NCBI RefSeq assembly: GCF_001678475.1
Contig: NZ_JTJR01000007.1
Coordinates: 1 to 64,000 of the forward strand
Length of the DNA stretch: 64,000 nucleotides
Reading direction: 5' to 3'
Source of the DNA: Gallibacterium genomosp. 3
GTDB lineage: Bacteria; Pseudomonadota; Gammaproteobacteria; Enterobacterales; Pasteurellaceae
Under the pieces are notes generated by a model, which saw only the letters and a list, made by a program, of their open reading frames with translations, made no database searches and was not told the origin of the DNA. How positions within the stretch are numbered: the stretch's first letter is position 1; each line of letters opens with the position of its first letter. A program made the position numbers and the translations under genes. Below, piece after piece: positions 19,956 to 28,610 of this stretch.

Positions 19956-21290
19956 ATGTCTGAGATGACTCCTCGTGAAATTGTTTCTGAATTAGATAAA
20001 CATATTATTGGACAATCTGATGCAAAACGTGCAGTGGCGATTGCATTGCGTAATCGTTGGCGTCGAATGCAGTTACCAGAGCCACTACGTCATGAAGTAA
20101 CACCAAAAAATATTTTAATGATTGGTCCTACTGGGGTGGGTAAAACAGAAATTGCGCGCCGTTTAGCGAAATTAGCGAATGCGCCATTTATTAAAGTGGA
20201 AGCGACGAAATTCACTGAAGTTGGTTATGTCGGTAAAGAGGTGGATTCAATTATTCGTGATCTGGCTGGTGTTGCAATGAAATTAGTGCGTCAAACAGAA
20301 ATTAATAAAAATCGCTATCGTGCCGAAGAAGCCGCGGAAGAACGTATTTTAGATGTGTTATTACCACCAGCGAAAGATCAATGGGGCAATGTAGAAAGTA
20401 CAGATACACACAGTAATACACGCCAAATTTTCCGTAAAAAATTACGTGAAGGTCAATTAGATGATAAAGAGATTGAAATTGATGTGGCAGCAGGTGGTTC
20501 TGTTGGCGTAGAAATTATGGCTCCGCCGGGAATGGAAGAAATGACCAGCCAATTACAGTCAATGTTCCAAAATCTTTCGAGCGGGCAAACCAAAAAACGC
20601 AAAATGAAAATTAAAGATGCGTTAAAGGTTTTAATTGAAGATGAAGCTGCAAAATTAATTAATCCAGAAGAGTTAAAACAAAAAGCAATCGAAGCAGTAG
20701 AACAACACGGAATCGTATTTATTGATGAGATTGATAAAATTTGTAAACGTGGTGAAACCAGTGGACCAGATGTATCACGTGAAGGTGTACAGCGTGATTT
20801 ATTACCATTAGTAGAAGGTTCAACCATTAATACTAAACATGGTATGGTAAAAACAGATCATATTTTATTTATTGCTTCTGGTGCATTCCAAGTGGCTCGC
20901 CCATCTGACTTAATTCCAGAATTACAAGGCCGTTTACCAATTCGTGTGGAATTGGGGGCATTAACTGCAAAAGATTTTGAACGTATTTTGACTGAGCCGA
21001 ATGCGTCATTAACTGAGCAGTATAAGGCACTAATGCAGACAGAAGGGGTATCTGTTGAGTTTACTGATGATGCAATTGCAACGATTGCTGAAGCTGCATT
21101 CCGAGTAAATGAGAAAACAGAAAATATTGGCGCAAGACGTTTACACACAGTGTTAGAACGTTTAATGGATAAAATTTCTTTTGATGCATCTGATATGAGC
21201 AGTGAAAAAGTGGTGATTGATGAAGCTTATGTGAAATCAGCGCTTGGTGATGTTGTTGAAAATGAAGATTTAAGTCGCTTTATTTTATAA
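19956..21290 (+). CDS. hslU: ATP-dependent unfoldase subunit HslU (ClpY)
   Basis: AAA+ ring that unfolds substrates and threads them into HslV. The 444 residues match E. coli (443). It has Walker A GPTGVGKT (57-64), the pore segment [15 protein letters not shown] near 90, the intermediate domain (about 110-230), Walker B IVFIDEID near 253, and the C-terminal EDLSRFIL that inserts into HslV. A 6-bp inverted repeat in the hslV-hslU gap lacks a T-run and is not called a terminator. Confidence 0.97.
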   Translation: MSEMTPREIVSELDKHIIGQSDAKRAVAIALRNRWRRMQLPEPLRHEVTPKNILMIGPTGVGKTEIARRLAKLANAPFIKVEATKFTEVGYVGKEVDSIIRDLAGVAMKLVRQTEINKNRYRAEEAAEERILDVLLPPAKDQWGNVESTDTHSNTRQIFRKKLREGQLDDKEIEIDVAAGGSVGVEIMAPPGMEEMTSQLQSMFQNLSSGQTKKRKMKIKDALKVLIEDEAAKLINPEELKQKAIEAVEQHGIVFIDEIDKICKRGETSGPDVSREGVQRDLLPLVEGSTINTKHGMVKTDHILFIASGAFQVARPSDLIPELQGRLPIRVELGALTAKDFERILTEPNASLTEQYKALMQTEGVSVEFTDDAIATIAEAAFRVNEKTENIGARRLHTVLERLMDKISFDASDMSSEKVVIDEAYVKSALGDVVENEDLSRFIL

Positions 21291-21307
21291 TATTACTCTA
21301 TGAGATA

Positions 21308-21340
21308 AAGGCTAAGTAGTTGATACTTAGCCTTTTTTTA
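21308..21340 (+). terminator. Rho-independent terminator of hslVU
   Basis: A perfect 11-bp stem (21308-21318 and 21324-21334), 5-base loop and T-run, 18 bases after hslU. Confidence 0.92.
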
Positions 21341-21357
21341 TACTTTTTTCTAGATGT

Positions 21358-21750
21358 TTACTTATATTTTTTGTGGTATTCATTACGAATAGAAAGAAGA
21401 TCTTTGGCTTTTTCTTTAGCTTGTTCAAGCTCACCTTTTGCGGCTAAAGCAGAAGATTCATCAATGACTGCAATGAAATGTTGCATTCCTTGTTGATAAT
21501 CTTTAAATTCAGCGCTGTCTTTGCCTTTTTTCACTAAACTTCCTGGAACAAGTTCTAGAGAGCGTTGAGCCGCAGCTTTTAATTCGCCAAGATGTTTTTG
21601 CATCATTTCTGCATTTTCAGCTTTTAATACAGGGCCAATATTTTCTTTGAAGGATTGCATTTCTTGTACAACGGTATCAGCAAAGCTGATTGAACTGAAA
21701 GCAAGTAAGCTACTAAATAATGCTGTTTTGATCAAAGATTTTGTATTCAT
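21358..21750 (-). CDS. Periplasmic cytochrome b562-family protein
   Basis: Small four-helix-bundle haem protein of the periplasm; physiological partner unknown. A signal peptide (about 22 residues, cleaving at FA-DT) precedes a helical domain of about 107 residues. Both axial haem ligands of cytochrome b562 are conserved: the Met near the mature N-terminus (ADTVVQEM) and the His in the closing RNEYHKKYK (RNAYHQKYR in E. coli). The Arg used for covalent haem variants is also present. I start at the ATG at 21750, five bases after GGAG; two upstream ATGs are less likely. Confidence 0.85.
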   Translation of the reverse strand: MNTKSLIKTALFSSLLAFSSISFADTVVQEMQSFKENIGPVLKAENAEMMQKHLGELKAAAQRSLELVPGSLVKKGKDSAEFKDYQQGMQHFIAVIDESSALAAKGELEQAKEKAKDLLSIRNEYHKKYK

Positions 21751-21767
21751 CATCACTCCTTTGTTCA

Positions 21768-21795
21768 TAAAAAAAGAATAGCAATGAGCTATTCT
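21768..21795 (-). terminator. Terminator of the csdA-csdE unit
   Basis: A perfect 8-bp stem (21775-21782 and 21788-21795) with a 5-base loop is followed on the minus strand by seven T residues. It lies between csdE and the cytochrome gene. Confidence 0.88.
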
Positions 21796-21841
21796 AAATA
21801 AAAAATAATTGCAAATTTTGATTTAAACTTTGCGTGAATAA

Positions 21842-22243
21842 CTATAACAATTCAGTAACAGTTTTGCTAATGATTTTTTCAATATTTTTCAGTCCATTTA
21901 ATCGAGTTTCACTTAAACGTTGATCAATTTTTAATTGTTGTAACAGTGGTGTAATTTGAAAATGTGCTAACTGTTCAGTTGTTTGTTCTGATAGTGCGGT
22001 AATTAAGATAAATAAAATCCCATTTAAAATACGCGCATCACTGTATGCAATAATGTGCCATTGTTGCTGTTGGTAGTCGATTTTAAACCATAGACGACTT
22101 TCACAGCCTTCGACCAAAGGAATTTGTTCTAGTATTTGAGTATCAGGTTTAGGGAGTTGTTTACCTAATAAAATTAATTGGCGGTAACGCTGTTCCCAAT
22201 TATCACTTTTTGTAAAAAGTGCTTCGATTTCAGCAAATGTCAT
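21842..22243 (-). CDS. csdE: Sulfur acceptor protein, SufE/CsdE family
   Basis: Takes persulfide sulfur from the partner cysteine desulfurase. The 133-residue protein has the acceptor Cys47 in VEGCESRLWF and the SDARILNGILFIL block typical of SufE/CsdE. Its 4-base overlap with the upstream desulfurase gene shows they form a pair. I call CsdE rather than SufE because no sufBCD genes are nearby and the partner looks like CsdA. Confidence 0.88.
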   Translation of the reverse strand: MTFAEIEALFTKSDNWEQRYRQLILLGKQLPKPDTQILEQIPLVEGCESRLWFKIDYQQQQWHIIAYSDARILNGILFILITALSEQTTEQLAHFQITPLLQQLKIDQRLSETRLNGLKNIEKIISKTVTELL

Positions 22244-23469
22244 TCTTCCTCCAAAAGGGCTAAGGCATTATCTAATGCTTGAAAAAATCGTGTAAAGTCT
22301 TGCTGATGATTATAAGGTGCAAGAGAAAGACGTAAGGTGCCGCGTTGCTGCAGAAAGTGTAAGTAAGGCTGCGCACAATGTTGCCCAGTACGTAATGCAA
22401 TTTGTTGTTCACTAAGTAAGGTAGCTAGATCACTATTATCAATTCCAGTAAAGGTAAAGCTAATAATATGGCTATGTGGATCACTAAATAATTGACAATT
22501 TGGATATTGGGCAAAACGGTGACGGAATTGTTGAGCAAGCTGTTGAGTATAAGCCATTAATTGTGAAAAATCGTATTGCTGCAACCATTGTAATACAGCA
22601 CCAAATCCAATTACTGCTGCAATATTTGGTGTACCAGCCTCTAAACGATAGGGAAGTTCTTGCAAAGTTGTTTGTTGTTGCGTTACTTGTTTCACCATCT
22701 TACCGCCAAAAAAGAGTGGCGTAAGTTGCTGCAAGGCAGATTTTTTGCCAGTAAGTACCCCTAATCCGGTAGGTCCGAATAGTTTATGAGCGGAAAAAGC
22801 AAGAAAATCAACATCAAGTTGTTGTAATGAGATGGGTTGATGAAGCACAGCTTGTGCTGCATCTAATACAATCATCGCATTTGGAGAAGTTTGACGGATC
22901 AGCGGAGTAATTCGTTCAATCGGTTGTCGATATCCAGTGACATTTGAAACAAAATTAAGCGCGACTACTTTTGTACGTAATGAAAGAGCTGTCTTTAATG
23001 CTTCAAGATTAAGCTGATAATCAGGGAGTAAGGGCAACACAATAAGTTTGAATTGGTGTTGCTGAGCAAGCTGTTGCCAAATAACGAAATTAGCATGGTG
23101 TTCTGCTTCACTAATAATAATTTCATCACCAGGTTGGAAGCGGTGGAGTAAACCGTATGCAATGCTATTTAAACTATGCGTTGTACCTGAAGTCCAAATA
23201 ATACAAGTTTGATCTTCTGCCTGTAATAAATCTGCTACCAGCTGACGAGCTTGCTCAAATTGTTGGGTCTGTTGCCAATCATATTGACTACGATGGACGG
23301 AACCAGCAGAACAATAAAATTGTGAAGTTGCTTCAATTAAAGCGGATGGGCGCAATGTTGTCGCTGCTGAATCAAGGTAAACAGCAGTAGGGTGTTGTTG
23401 TAAAAAAGGAAATTGCGCCCGAAAGCGATCGATATCAAAAGGCTTATACATAAAATTAACTAACGACAT
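22240..23469 (-). CDS. csdA: Group II cysteine desulfurase (CsdA-like)
   Basis: PLP enzyme that removes sulfur from cysteine as a protein persulfide. It has 409 residues, a PLP Lys229 in FSAHKLFGPTG, and catalytic Cys365 in RTGQHCAQPY, the short-loop arrangement of the SufS/CsdA class. The start at 23469 overlaps the nuclease stop by about 10 bases; an ATG at 23451 is an alternative but neither has a good ribosome site. In E. coli the csdA-csdE pair is followed by tcdA and mltA; here those two are at 56.7-58.6 kb. Confidence 0.9.
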   Translation of the reverse strand: MSLVNFMYKPFDIDRFRAQFPFLQQHPTAVYLDSAATTLRPSALIEATSQFYCSAGSVHRSQYDWQQTQQFEQARQLVADLLQAEDQTCIIWTSGTTHSLNSIAYGLLHRFQPGDEIIISEAEHHANFVIWQQLAQQHQFKLIVLPLLPDYQLNLEALKTALSLRTKVVALNFVSNVTGYRQPIERITPLIRQTSPNAMIVLDAAQAVLHQPISLQQLDVDFLAFSAHKLFGPTGLGVLTGKKSALQQLTPLFFGGKMVKQVTQQQTTLQELPYRLEAGTPNIAAVIGFGAVLQWLQQYDFSQLMAYTQQLAQQFRHRFAQYPNCQLFSDPHSHIISFTFTGIDNSDLATLLSEQQIALRTGQHCAQPYLHFLQQRGTLRLSLAPYNHQQDFTRFFQALDNALALLEEE

Positions 23470-24152
23470 AGCGAGTTACAAGGAATACCATCTTTATTGC
23501 CGTCTAAATAATCGGCAGCACATTGCTTAAAGAAGCGAGTAGCTTCTTCACAAGAGGAAAAGCTTTTACAAGAACGATGTGTATTGCAGCCTATTGTTTT
23601 GATTGTACTGCTTGTTGTGCCTGGTTTTGGTAATGCGAGTACGGGTGTAGCAGGATTTTTAGCTAATGGTACAGATGGATTTCTTTCATGTTTACGCCAA
23701 TTACTTGGATAAATAGGGTCTTGACCTTGCCATAAACCAAGGCGTTTTTGGCGTGCTTCATTTTCGGCTTGTAAATATTGGTTGTCGTTCATGTATTCAC
23801 GATAAGCCCATGCAAGCCCTTGTTGTACCATAACTAAGTTAATATTTTTACCACTAGCATCAAATACCTGTCCTACAACACGACCATAACGATCGTATTC
23901 ACTGGAGGTAATTTTTACGTTTTTCTTAAAGATAAGTTGAGATAATAATTGACGAGAACGATCACCATAAGGTTGTTTTTTTTCTGGGGCATCGACTTGA
24001 GCTAAGCGTACTCTTATCTGTTTATTATTTTGTAATAGGCAGGTAAAGGTATCGCCATCACTAATCGCAACGACTCTACATTGGATTTCACGTGCAGCAA
24101 AAGTATGACTAGTAAATAAAATAAATAACAATGCAATGATAAGTTTTTTCAT
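23460..24152 (-). CDS. Secreted thermonuclease-family nuclease with C-terminal Excalibur domain
   Basis: Predicted exported Ca-dependent nuclease. A signal peptide (about 20 residues, MKKLIIALLF...) leads into a staphylococcal-nuclease domain. The catalytic set is visible: the Asp pair in DGDTF (32, 34), Arg49, Asp54 and Glu57 in VRLAQVDAPE, and Arg91. A proline-rich linker precedes a Cys-rich Excalibur-like calcium-binding tail (about 194-229, LDGNKDGIPC). The ATG at 24152 is preferred over one 20 codons earlier because it begins the signal peptide. It is divergent from cidA/lrgB. Confidence 0.88.
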   Translation of the reverse strand: MKKLIIALLFILFTSHTFAAREIQCRVVAISDGDTFTCLLQNNKQIRVRLAQVDAPEKKQPYGDRSRQLLSQLIFKKNVKITSSEYDRYGRVVGQVFDASGKNINLVMVQQGLAWAYREYMNDNQYLQAENEARQKRLGLWQGQDPIYPSNWRKHERNPSVPLAKNPATPVLALPKPGTTSSTIKTIGCNTHRSCKSFSSCEEATRFFKQCAADYLDGNKDGIPCNSLCR

Positions 24153-24170
24153 ATGATTAAAAATTTTTAA

Positions 24171-24204
24171 AAAAGTGACATTGATCACAAAATGGGAGTA
24201 GAAT
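24171..24204. promoter_or_regulatory. CRP-like site in the nuclease/cidA intergenic region
   Basis: A perfect GTGA-N6-TCAC dyad (24175-24188), flanked by A-rich arms, lies in the 81-bp divergent gap. A TAGAAT at 24199-24204 could be a -10 for the rightward gene, with GTGACA (24175-24180, 18-base spacer) as -35; that would put the CRP site over the promoter. Which gene it controls, and in which sense, is not clear. Confidence 0.55.
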
Positions 24205-24233
24205 AGGCTCAATATTATTACACATTTCTATCG

Positions 24234-24650
24234 ATGATGTTTTATAAAATCGTAGCTCTTTGTCGTTCACTCGCTATTTTATACGCCATGTTATATCTTG
24301 GTGAGGGCATTAATTATATTTTACCTATTGGAATCCCAGCAAGTATTTGGGGATTATTGCTTTTATTTGCGGGATTAGTCTTAAAATTAATCAAAGAAGA
24401 GTGGGTATTACCTAGTGGTGCCTTATTAATTCGTTATATGTCATTATTGTTTATTCCTTTAAGTGTTGGAATTATTGACTATTTTGACATTTTAACTAAA
24501 CAAGCAATGTCATTATTGATTCCTACTATCTTCAGTACCTGCTTGACGATTGTATTTACTGCTTTATTAGCAGATTATTTTTTCTCTCTTAATTCATTTG
24601 CCAGACGCCGTAAAAAAGTGAAAAAACGCAGTATGCGAGGTGCAAAATGA
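24234..24650 (+). CDS. CidA/LrgA-family membrane protein
   Basis: Holin-like inner-membrane protein of 138 residues with four hydrophobic segments and a strongly basic C-terminal tail (ARRRKKVKKRS). The family is linked to murein-hydrolase control and to export of small organic acids; the role here is unproven. The LGEGINYILPIGIPASIWGLLLLF stretch is typical of CidA/LrgA. It overlaps the lrgB-like gene by 4 bases, forming the standard two-gene unit. Confidence 0.88.
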   Translation: MMFYKIVALCRSLAILYAMLYLGEGINYILPIGIPASIWGLLLLFAGLVLKLIKEEWVLPSGALLIRYMSLLFIPLSVGIIDYFDILTKQAMSLLIPTIFSTCLTIVFTALLADYFFSLNSFARRRKKVKKRSMRGAK

Positions 24651-25339
24651 TCTATTTATATTGTTTGATGACAATTATTGCCTTTTCACTTGCTGTAGCA
24701 ATTAACAAAAGAGTTAAATCAATTATCTTTAACTCTTTCGTGATTACTGTATGTTTATTAATTGCGATTTTATTAATTTTTCATATTCCTTATCACGATT
24801 ACATTACGGGGAATAAACCATTAAATGCGTTATTAGGCCCGTCTATTGTTGCCCTTGCTTTGCCTTTATATGAACAATTAAAACAGATTAAGCAATATTG
24901 GCGTAGCATCTTATTTATTACAACAGTCTCTTCTGCCTTAGCGATGTTAAGTGGATCATTTATGGCATTCATATTGGGCGGTAATGAACAAGTGATGGCG
25001 ACAGTATTTGGTAAATCTATCACCACACCACTTGCGATGGCAGTTTCATCAACCATTGGAGGGGTGCCTACGATCACAGTTGTATTAGTGATTATTGCTG
25101 GCTTAATTGGTTCTGTTTTTGGTTACAGCATTATTAAATTATTACGGATTAAGCGTAGTGAAGCAGCTGGATTAGCGATTGGTACTGCGTCGCACGCATT
25201 AGGTACAGCAGCTTGTATGGAAATTGATAAAAAAGCCGGAACATACAGCTCGATCGCGTTAGTGCTGTGTGGCGTTATTACCTCACTGATTGCACCACTA
25301 TTATTTGATTTACTACTTATTATTATTAAAGTGTTTTAA
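24647..25339 (+). CDS. LrgB/CidB-family membrane protein
   Basis: Partner of the CidA/LrgA protein. It has 230 residues and about seven to eight hydrophobic segments. The family signature is seen in the PLYEQLKQIKQYW loop, FGKSITTPLAMAVSSTIGG near 123 and GLAIGTASHALGTAACMEID near 176. It is translationally coupled to the upstream gene by ATGA. It is convergent with, and overlaps by 4 bases, the acetyltransferase gene. Confidence 0.9.
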   Translation: MIYLYCLMTIIAFSLAVAINKRVKSIIFNSFVITVCLLIAILLIFHIPYHDYITGNKPLNALLGPSIVALALPLYEQLKQIKQYWRSILFITTVSSALAMLSGSFMAFILGGNEQVMATVFGKSITTPLAMAVSSTIGGVPTITVVLVIIAGLIGSVFGYSIIKLLRIKRSEAAGLAIGTASHALGTAACMEIDKKAGTYSSIALVLCGVITSLIAPLLFDLLLIIIKVF

Positions 25340-25770
25340 TTATTTTTGCACATATCAATGTGTGGAATATTGTCTTCAAGATAAACCTCTGATGTAACAA
25401 TAAATCCATATTGTTGATAAAACGCTTGTAGATAGTGTTGTGCCTGAATCACAATCGGTTTATTAGGAAAGGTATTGCTAATAAAGTGAAGTATCTGATC
25501 AAGTAGCTGTTTAGCAATGCCTTGATGACGATATTCAGGTATGACTAATACCCGTCCAAAATGAACAGCTTGATGTTGCAGATAAATTCTTGCATAGGCT
25601 ACTAATTTATGATTGACAGCTAGCCATAGATGTGTTGCTTCAAGATCGATGGCATCAACTTCTTGATAAGGGCATTGTTGTTCCACAACAAAAACGGCGG
25701 TTCTAGCTTGATAAATTTGAAAAAGTTCTTGAGTGGTCAACTGAGAAAATGTTTTGTAATAACACTGCAT
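25336..25770 (-). CDS. ElaA-type GNAT acetyltransferase
   Basis: Predicted acetyl-CoA-dependent N-acetyltransferase; substrate unknown. The 144 residues follow the ElaA pattern: an N-terminal YQARTAVFVVEQQCPYQEVD block, then the acetyl-CoA loop in GRVLVIPEYRHQGIAKQLL and the QAQHYLQAFYQQYGF segment. It lies just after the cardiolipin synthase gene on the same strand (20-base gap) and may be co-transcribed with it. Confidence 0.85.
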   Translation of the reverse strand: MQCYYKTFSQLTTQELFQIYQARTAVFVVEQQCPYQEVDAIDLEATHLWLAVNHKLVAYARIYLQHQAVHFGRVLVIPEYRHQGIAKQLLDQILHFISNTFPNKPIVIQAQHYLQAFYQQYGFIVTSEVYLEDNIPHIDMCKNN

Positions 25771-25790
25771 TTTTTCGCCTTTTATACTTT

Positions 25791-27257
25791 TTATAATAAT
25801 GGACTGAAAAAGAAAAATAAGCGTTCAATAATACGTTGCCATAGCGGGCGAGTTCGCCACTGTTGGTAATCAAGTGGCATTGTCTGTTGATAGTAGCTGT
25901 GATGTAGTGCTGCAATTTCTTTAGCAAAATCTCGGTCTTCAACAATAATCATCACCTCAAAGTTAAGCATAAAGCTGCGGATATCCATATTTACGCTGCC
26001 AACTAAAGCCAAACGTTGATCAATTAAAATGCTTTTTGTATGCAGTAAGCCACCAGTAAATTGGTGAATTTTTACACCAGCAGCTAATAAATTATCAAAT
26101 AAGGCGCGGCTCGCCCATTGCACCATAGTGGAATCATTTTTTTTTGGCAGAATAATATTTACTTCTACGCCTCGTTGAGCTGCAATTTTTAGTGCATCTT
26201 CAATACTTTGGCTTGGTACAAAATAAGGCGAAGTAATAGTAATAGATTTACGAGCAGCAAAAATAGCTGTGAGTAATGCTTGTGACATTAAATCATCGGG
26301 GAAACCTGGTCCCGTTGCCAGGATTTGTACTGCATGAGAGTTATCATGTTCAATTGGCAATAATGGGCATAGTGAAAATGCCAGTGATTGCTGTTGCTCA
26401 GTTTCAATTTCCCAATCCCAAGCGTGTAGATGATTGAGAATAGAAGAAACTGGACCATCCATTCTCACCATAATATCAATCCATTGTCCAACATTAGCAC
26501 TCTGTTTGAATTGGCTTGGATCAACCATATTCATACTACCGGTATAAGAAATTTGATTATCAATCACAACAATTTTGCGATGTTGGCGAAGATCGATGCG
26601 TTCTAAGAACATTCGCAATGGATTAGCGTGTAATGCTTCAAAGAACTCTAGACCTTGTTGGCGTAATTGCTGGCAGTGTTCACTCTGTAAAAAATCGCGG
26701 CTACCAACAGAGTCCAGTAAAATATGAATTTTCACGCCTCGTTGGTGTGCTTGGATTAATGCTTGTTCAACGTACTCAATTAAACCGCCACTTTGCCAGA
26801 TATAAAACGTCATATTGATAGAGAATTTTGCTTTCTCAATATCTTGAATAATACTTTGGATAATGGTTTCTGGCGTATTAAAGATATGCAGATCATTACC
26901 TAGGATACAAGGAATTTTCTGGCGTTGTTGGCATAAGTCAAAAAGAGGCTTATAACGTAGTGTTTCACTACTTTCGATAATGTTTTTGTATTGTTGGTAT
27001 TGTTCAAACCAAGCAATATACTTTGGTCGTAGTTGATGGAAAAGTTTAGCTCGGCGAGAACCAAGTTTAATTTCGCCAAAAATAAAATAAGCGATAATCC
27101 CGATAACCGGCACAACATAAACGATCATTAACCAAGAGAGCGTAACAGAAATTGCTTGCTGTTTGGTTAATAAACGCAGGGTAATAGATACCAGGCAAAC
27201 CCAAATTAATGCGGGAATAGCATATTGTAGAATTGTGGCGATATCCTCTTTAACCAT
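25791..27257 (-). CDS. cls: Cardiolipin synthase A
   Basis: Membrane phospholipase-D-superfamily enzyme that condenses two phosphatidylglycerols into cardiolipin and glycerol. The 488-residue length and two N-terminal membrane segments fit ClsA. Two HKD motifs are complete: HRKIVVIDNQISYTGSMN in the first half and HTKSILIDQRLALVGSVN in the second. pgpA, which makes the phosphatidylglycerol substrate, is at 38 kb but not in the same unit. Confidence 0.95.
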   Translation of the reverse strand: MVKEDIATILQYAIPALIWVCLVSITLRLLTKQQAISVTLSWLMIVYVVPVIGIIAYFIFGEIKLGSRRAKLFHQLRPKYIAWFEQYQQYKNIIESSETLRYKPLFDLCQQRQKIPCILGNDLHIFNTPETIIQSIIQDIEKAKFSINMTFYIWQSGGLIEYVEQALIQAHQRGVKIHILLDSVGSRDFLQSEHCQQLRQQGLEFFEALHANPLRMFLERIDLRQHRKIVVIDNQISYTGSMNMVDPSQFKQSANVGQWIDIMVRMDGPVSSILNHLHAWDWEIETEQQQSLAFSLCPLLPIEHDNSHAVQILATGPGFPDDLMSQALLTAIFAARKSITITSPYFVPSQSIEDALKIAAQRGVEVNIILPKKNDSTMVQWASRALFDNLLAAGVKIHQFTGGLLHTKSILIDQRLALVGSVNMDIRSFMLNFEVMIIVEDRDFAKEIAALHHSYYQQTMPLDYQQWRTRPLWQRIIERLFFFFSPLL

Positions 27258-27294
27258 AATCTTTAAAATTTATATGTGCGTTCCAACAATAAGA

Positions 27295-27315
27295 AAATCG
27301 GCAAAATGCCGATTT
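27295..27315 (-). terminator. Terminator of the MFS transporter gene
   Basis: An 8-bp perfect stem (27295-27302 and 27308-27315) with a 5-base loop and a T-rich tail on the minus strand, 12 bases beyond the MFS gene stop. Confidence 0.8.
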
Positions 27316-27326
27316 CCTGCAATAAA

Positions 27327-28496
27327 TTAGATAATTTTATCTGTTTTTTCAACAAACCAAGCAGCAATAGCCATAATGACAACTAAAATTAATAATACCC
27401 AAGTTTGCGGTATCCAACTATGCCAGAAACCATAGCCATAGCCAAATAAAATCGGACCACAAGCTGCTAATAGATAGCCTCCGGATTGTACAATACCAGA
27501 TAATCGTGCTGCATTAGTTGGAGAGGTTGTTTTAACAGATAACATAGTTAATAAATAAGGGAATAAAGCACCCCCTGCTAAACCAGTGAAGATATTAACG
27601 AGTAGCCAATAGGTAAAACTATTGTAATCAAGCAACATCATCGCAATTCCGATAAATGAAATTCCCATAAAGCCTGCAATAACGGTTTGGCGTTTTTCTT
27701 TGGACCAACGAATAAAAGCAGATGGTAAAAACATTATCAAAGGAATGGTGACCAACATATAGATACCTAATAGGTAACCAGTTGTGCTTGCTGAAAGCCC
27801 TGCTTGTTGTCCCATTGTTGGTAGCCAAGCTAACGTAGTATAGAAATAAAGAGATTGTAAACCACCAAAAATAACTAAACACCAAGTGTATTTATTTTTG
27901 AATAGGGAAGTTTGCTGAGTATGATTTTGGTGTTTTTCTAAATAGTGGTTATTTTTAACATTAGGTAACCAAATGATAAAAGCGACTAATAAGATAGCGG
28001 ATAAAATCAAAATCATTGTTTGCCAATTACTCATTTCAGTAATTGGAATTGCTAATGAAGAACCAATGATGGTGGCGAAAGTCATTGCTAAAGAATAGAG
28101 TGAGGTTAGTTTTCCTAAGCGACTTGGATAATTAGCCATAATTGCACTTGGTAGCAGTACATTTAATATGGCAATGCCTAGCCCGATAATTAGCGTTCCT
28201 ACAAATAAAAGTGGTAAAGAAAAGATACGTAATGTTGAACCAATCATCATTAATACCAAGACGATGGCAAAGAGTTTTTCAATACCAAAAATTTGTCCAA
28301 GGCGTGCAGCGAAAGGTGATACTAACGCAAACATTAATAGTGGCAATGTCGTTAAAATACCTAAGGAACTAATTGGAATAGAAAATTCAGTGGCAATTTC
28401 TTGTAAAATTGGTGGAATCGCCGTAAAGGGCATCCGTAAAACGACACCAATCATAATGATGCCAAGGATTAAAAAAGTCGTATTCTGTTTTTTCAT
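27327..28496 (-). CDS. MFS transporter, CynX/NimT type
   Basis: Major facilitator carrier of 389 residues with about twelve membrane segments and a polar central loop. The start (LRMPFTAIPPILQEIATEFSI) and the NYPSRLGKLTSLYSLAMTFAT segment are those of the CynX/NimT branch, which includes cyanate and nitroimidazole carriers; the substrate is not predictable. No cyanase gene is nearby. The ribosome site is poor. A terminator separates it from cls. Confidence 0.8.
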   Translation of the reverse strand: MKKQNTTFLILGIIMIGVVLRMPFTAIPPILQEIATEFSIPISSLGILTTLPLLMFALVSPFAARLGQIFGIEKLFAIVLVLMMIGSTLRIFSLPLLFVGTLIIGLGIAILNVLLPSAIMANYPSRLGKLTSLYSLAMTFATIIGSSLAIPITEMSNWQTMILILSAILLVAFIIWLPNVKNNHYLEKHQNHTQQTSLFKNKYTWCLVIFGGLQSLYFYTTLAWLPTMGQQAGLSASTTGYLLGIYMLVTIPLIMFLPSAFIRWSKEKRQTVIAGFMGISFIGIAMMLLDYNSFTYWLLVNIFTGLAGGALFPYLLTMLSVKTTSPTNAARLSGIVQSGGYLLAACGPILFGYGYGFWHSWIPQTWVLLILVVIMAIAAWFVEKTDKII

Positions 28497-28559
28497 TTTT
28501 TATTCTTATTTTTATTGTTGATAACTTTCAGTGAAAAATTAATTGTCTTACAAACAATA

Positions 28560-28579
28560 CACCCTCTAAAAAGAGGGTG
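28560..28579 (-). terminator. Hairpin downstream of potD
   Basis: A perfect 8-bp GC-containing stem (arms 28560-28567 and 28572-28579) with a 4-base loop, 31 bases after potD. The tail is not a clean T-run, so it may instead stabilise the mRNA 3' end. Confidence 0.55.
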
Positions 28580-28610
28580 CATTAGATAAATGTGACAGAG
28601 AATAAATAGA

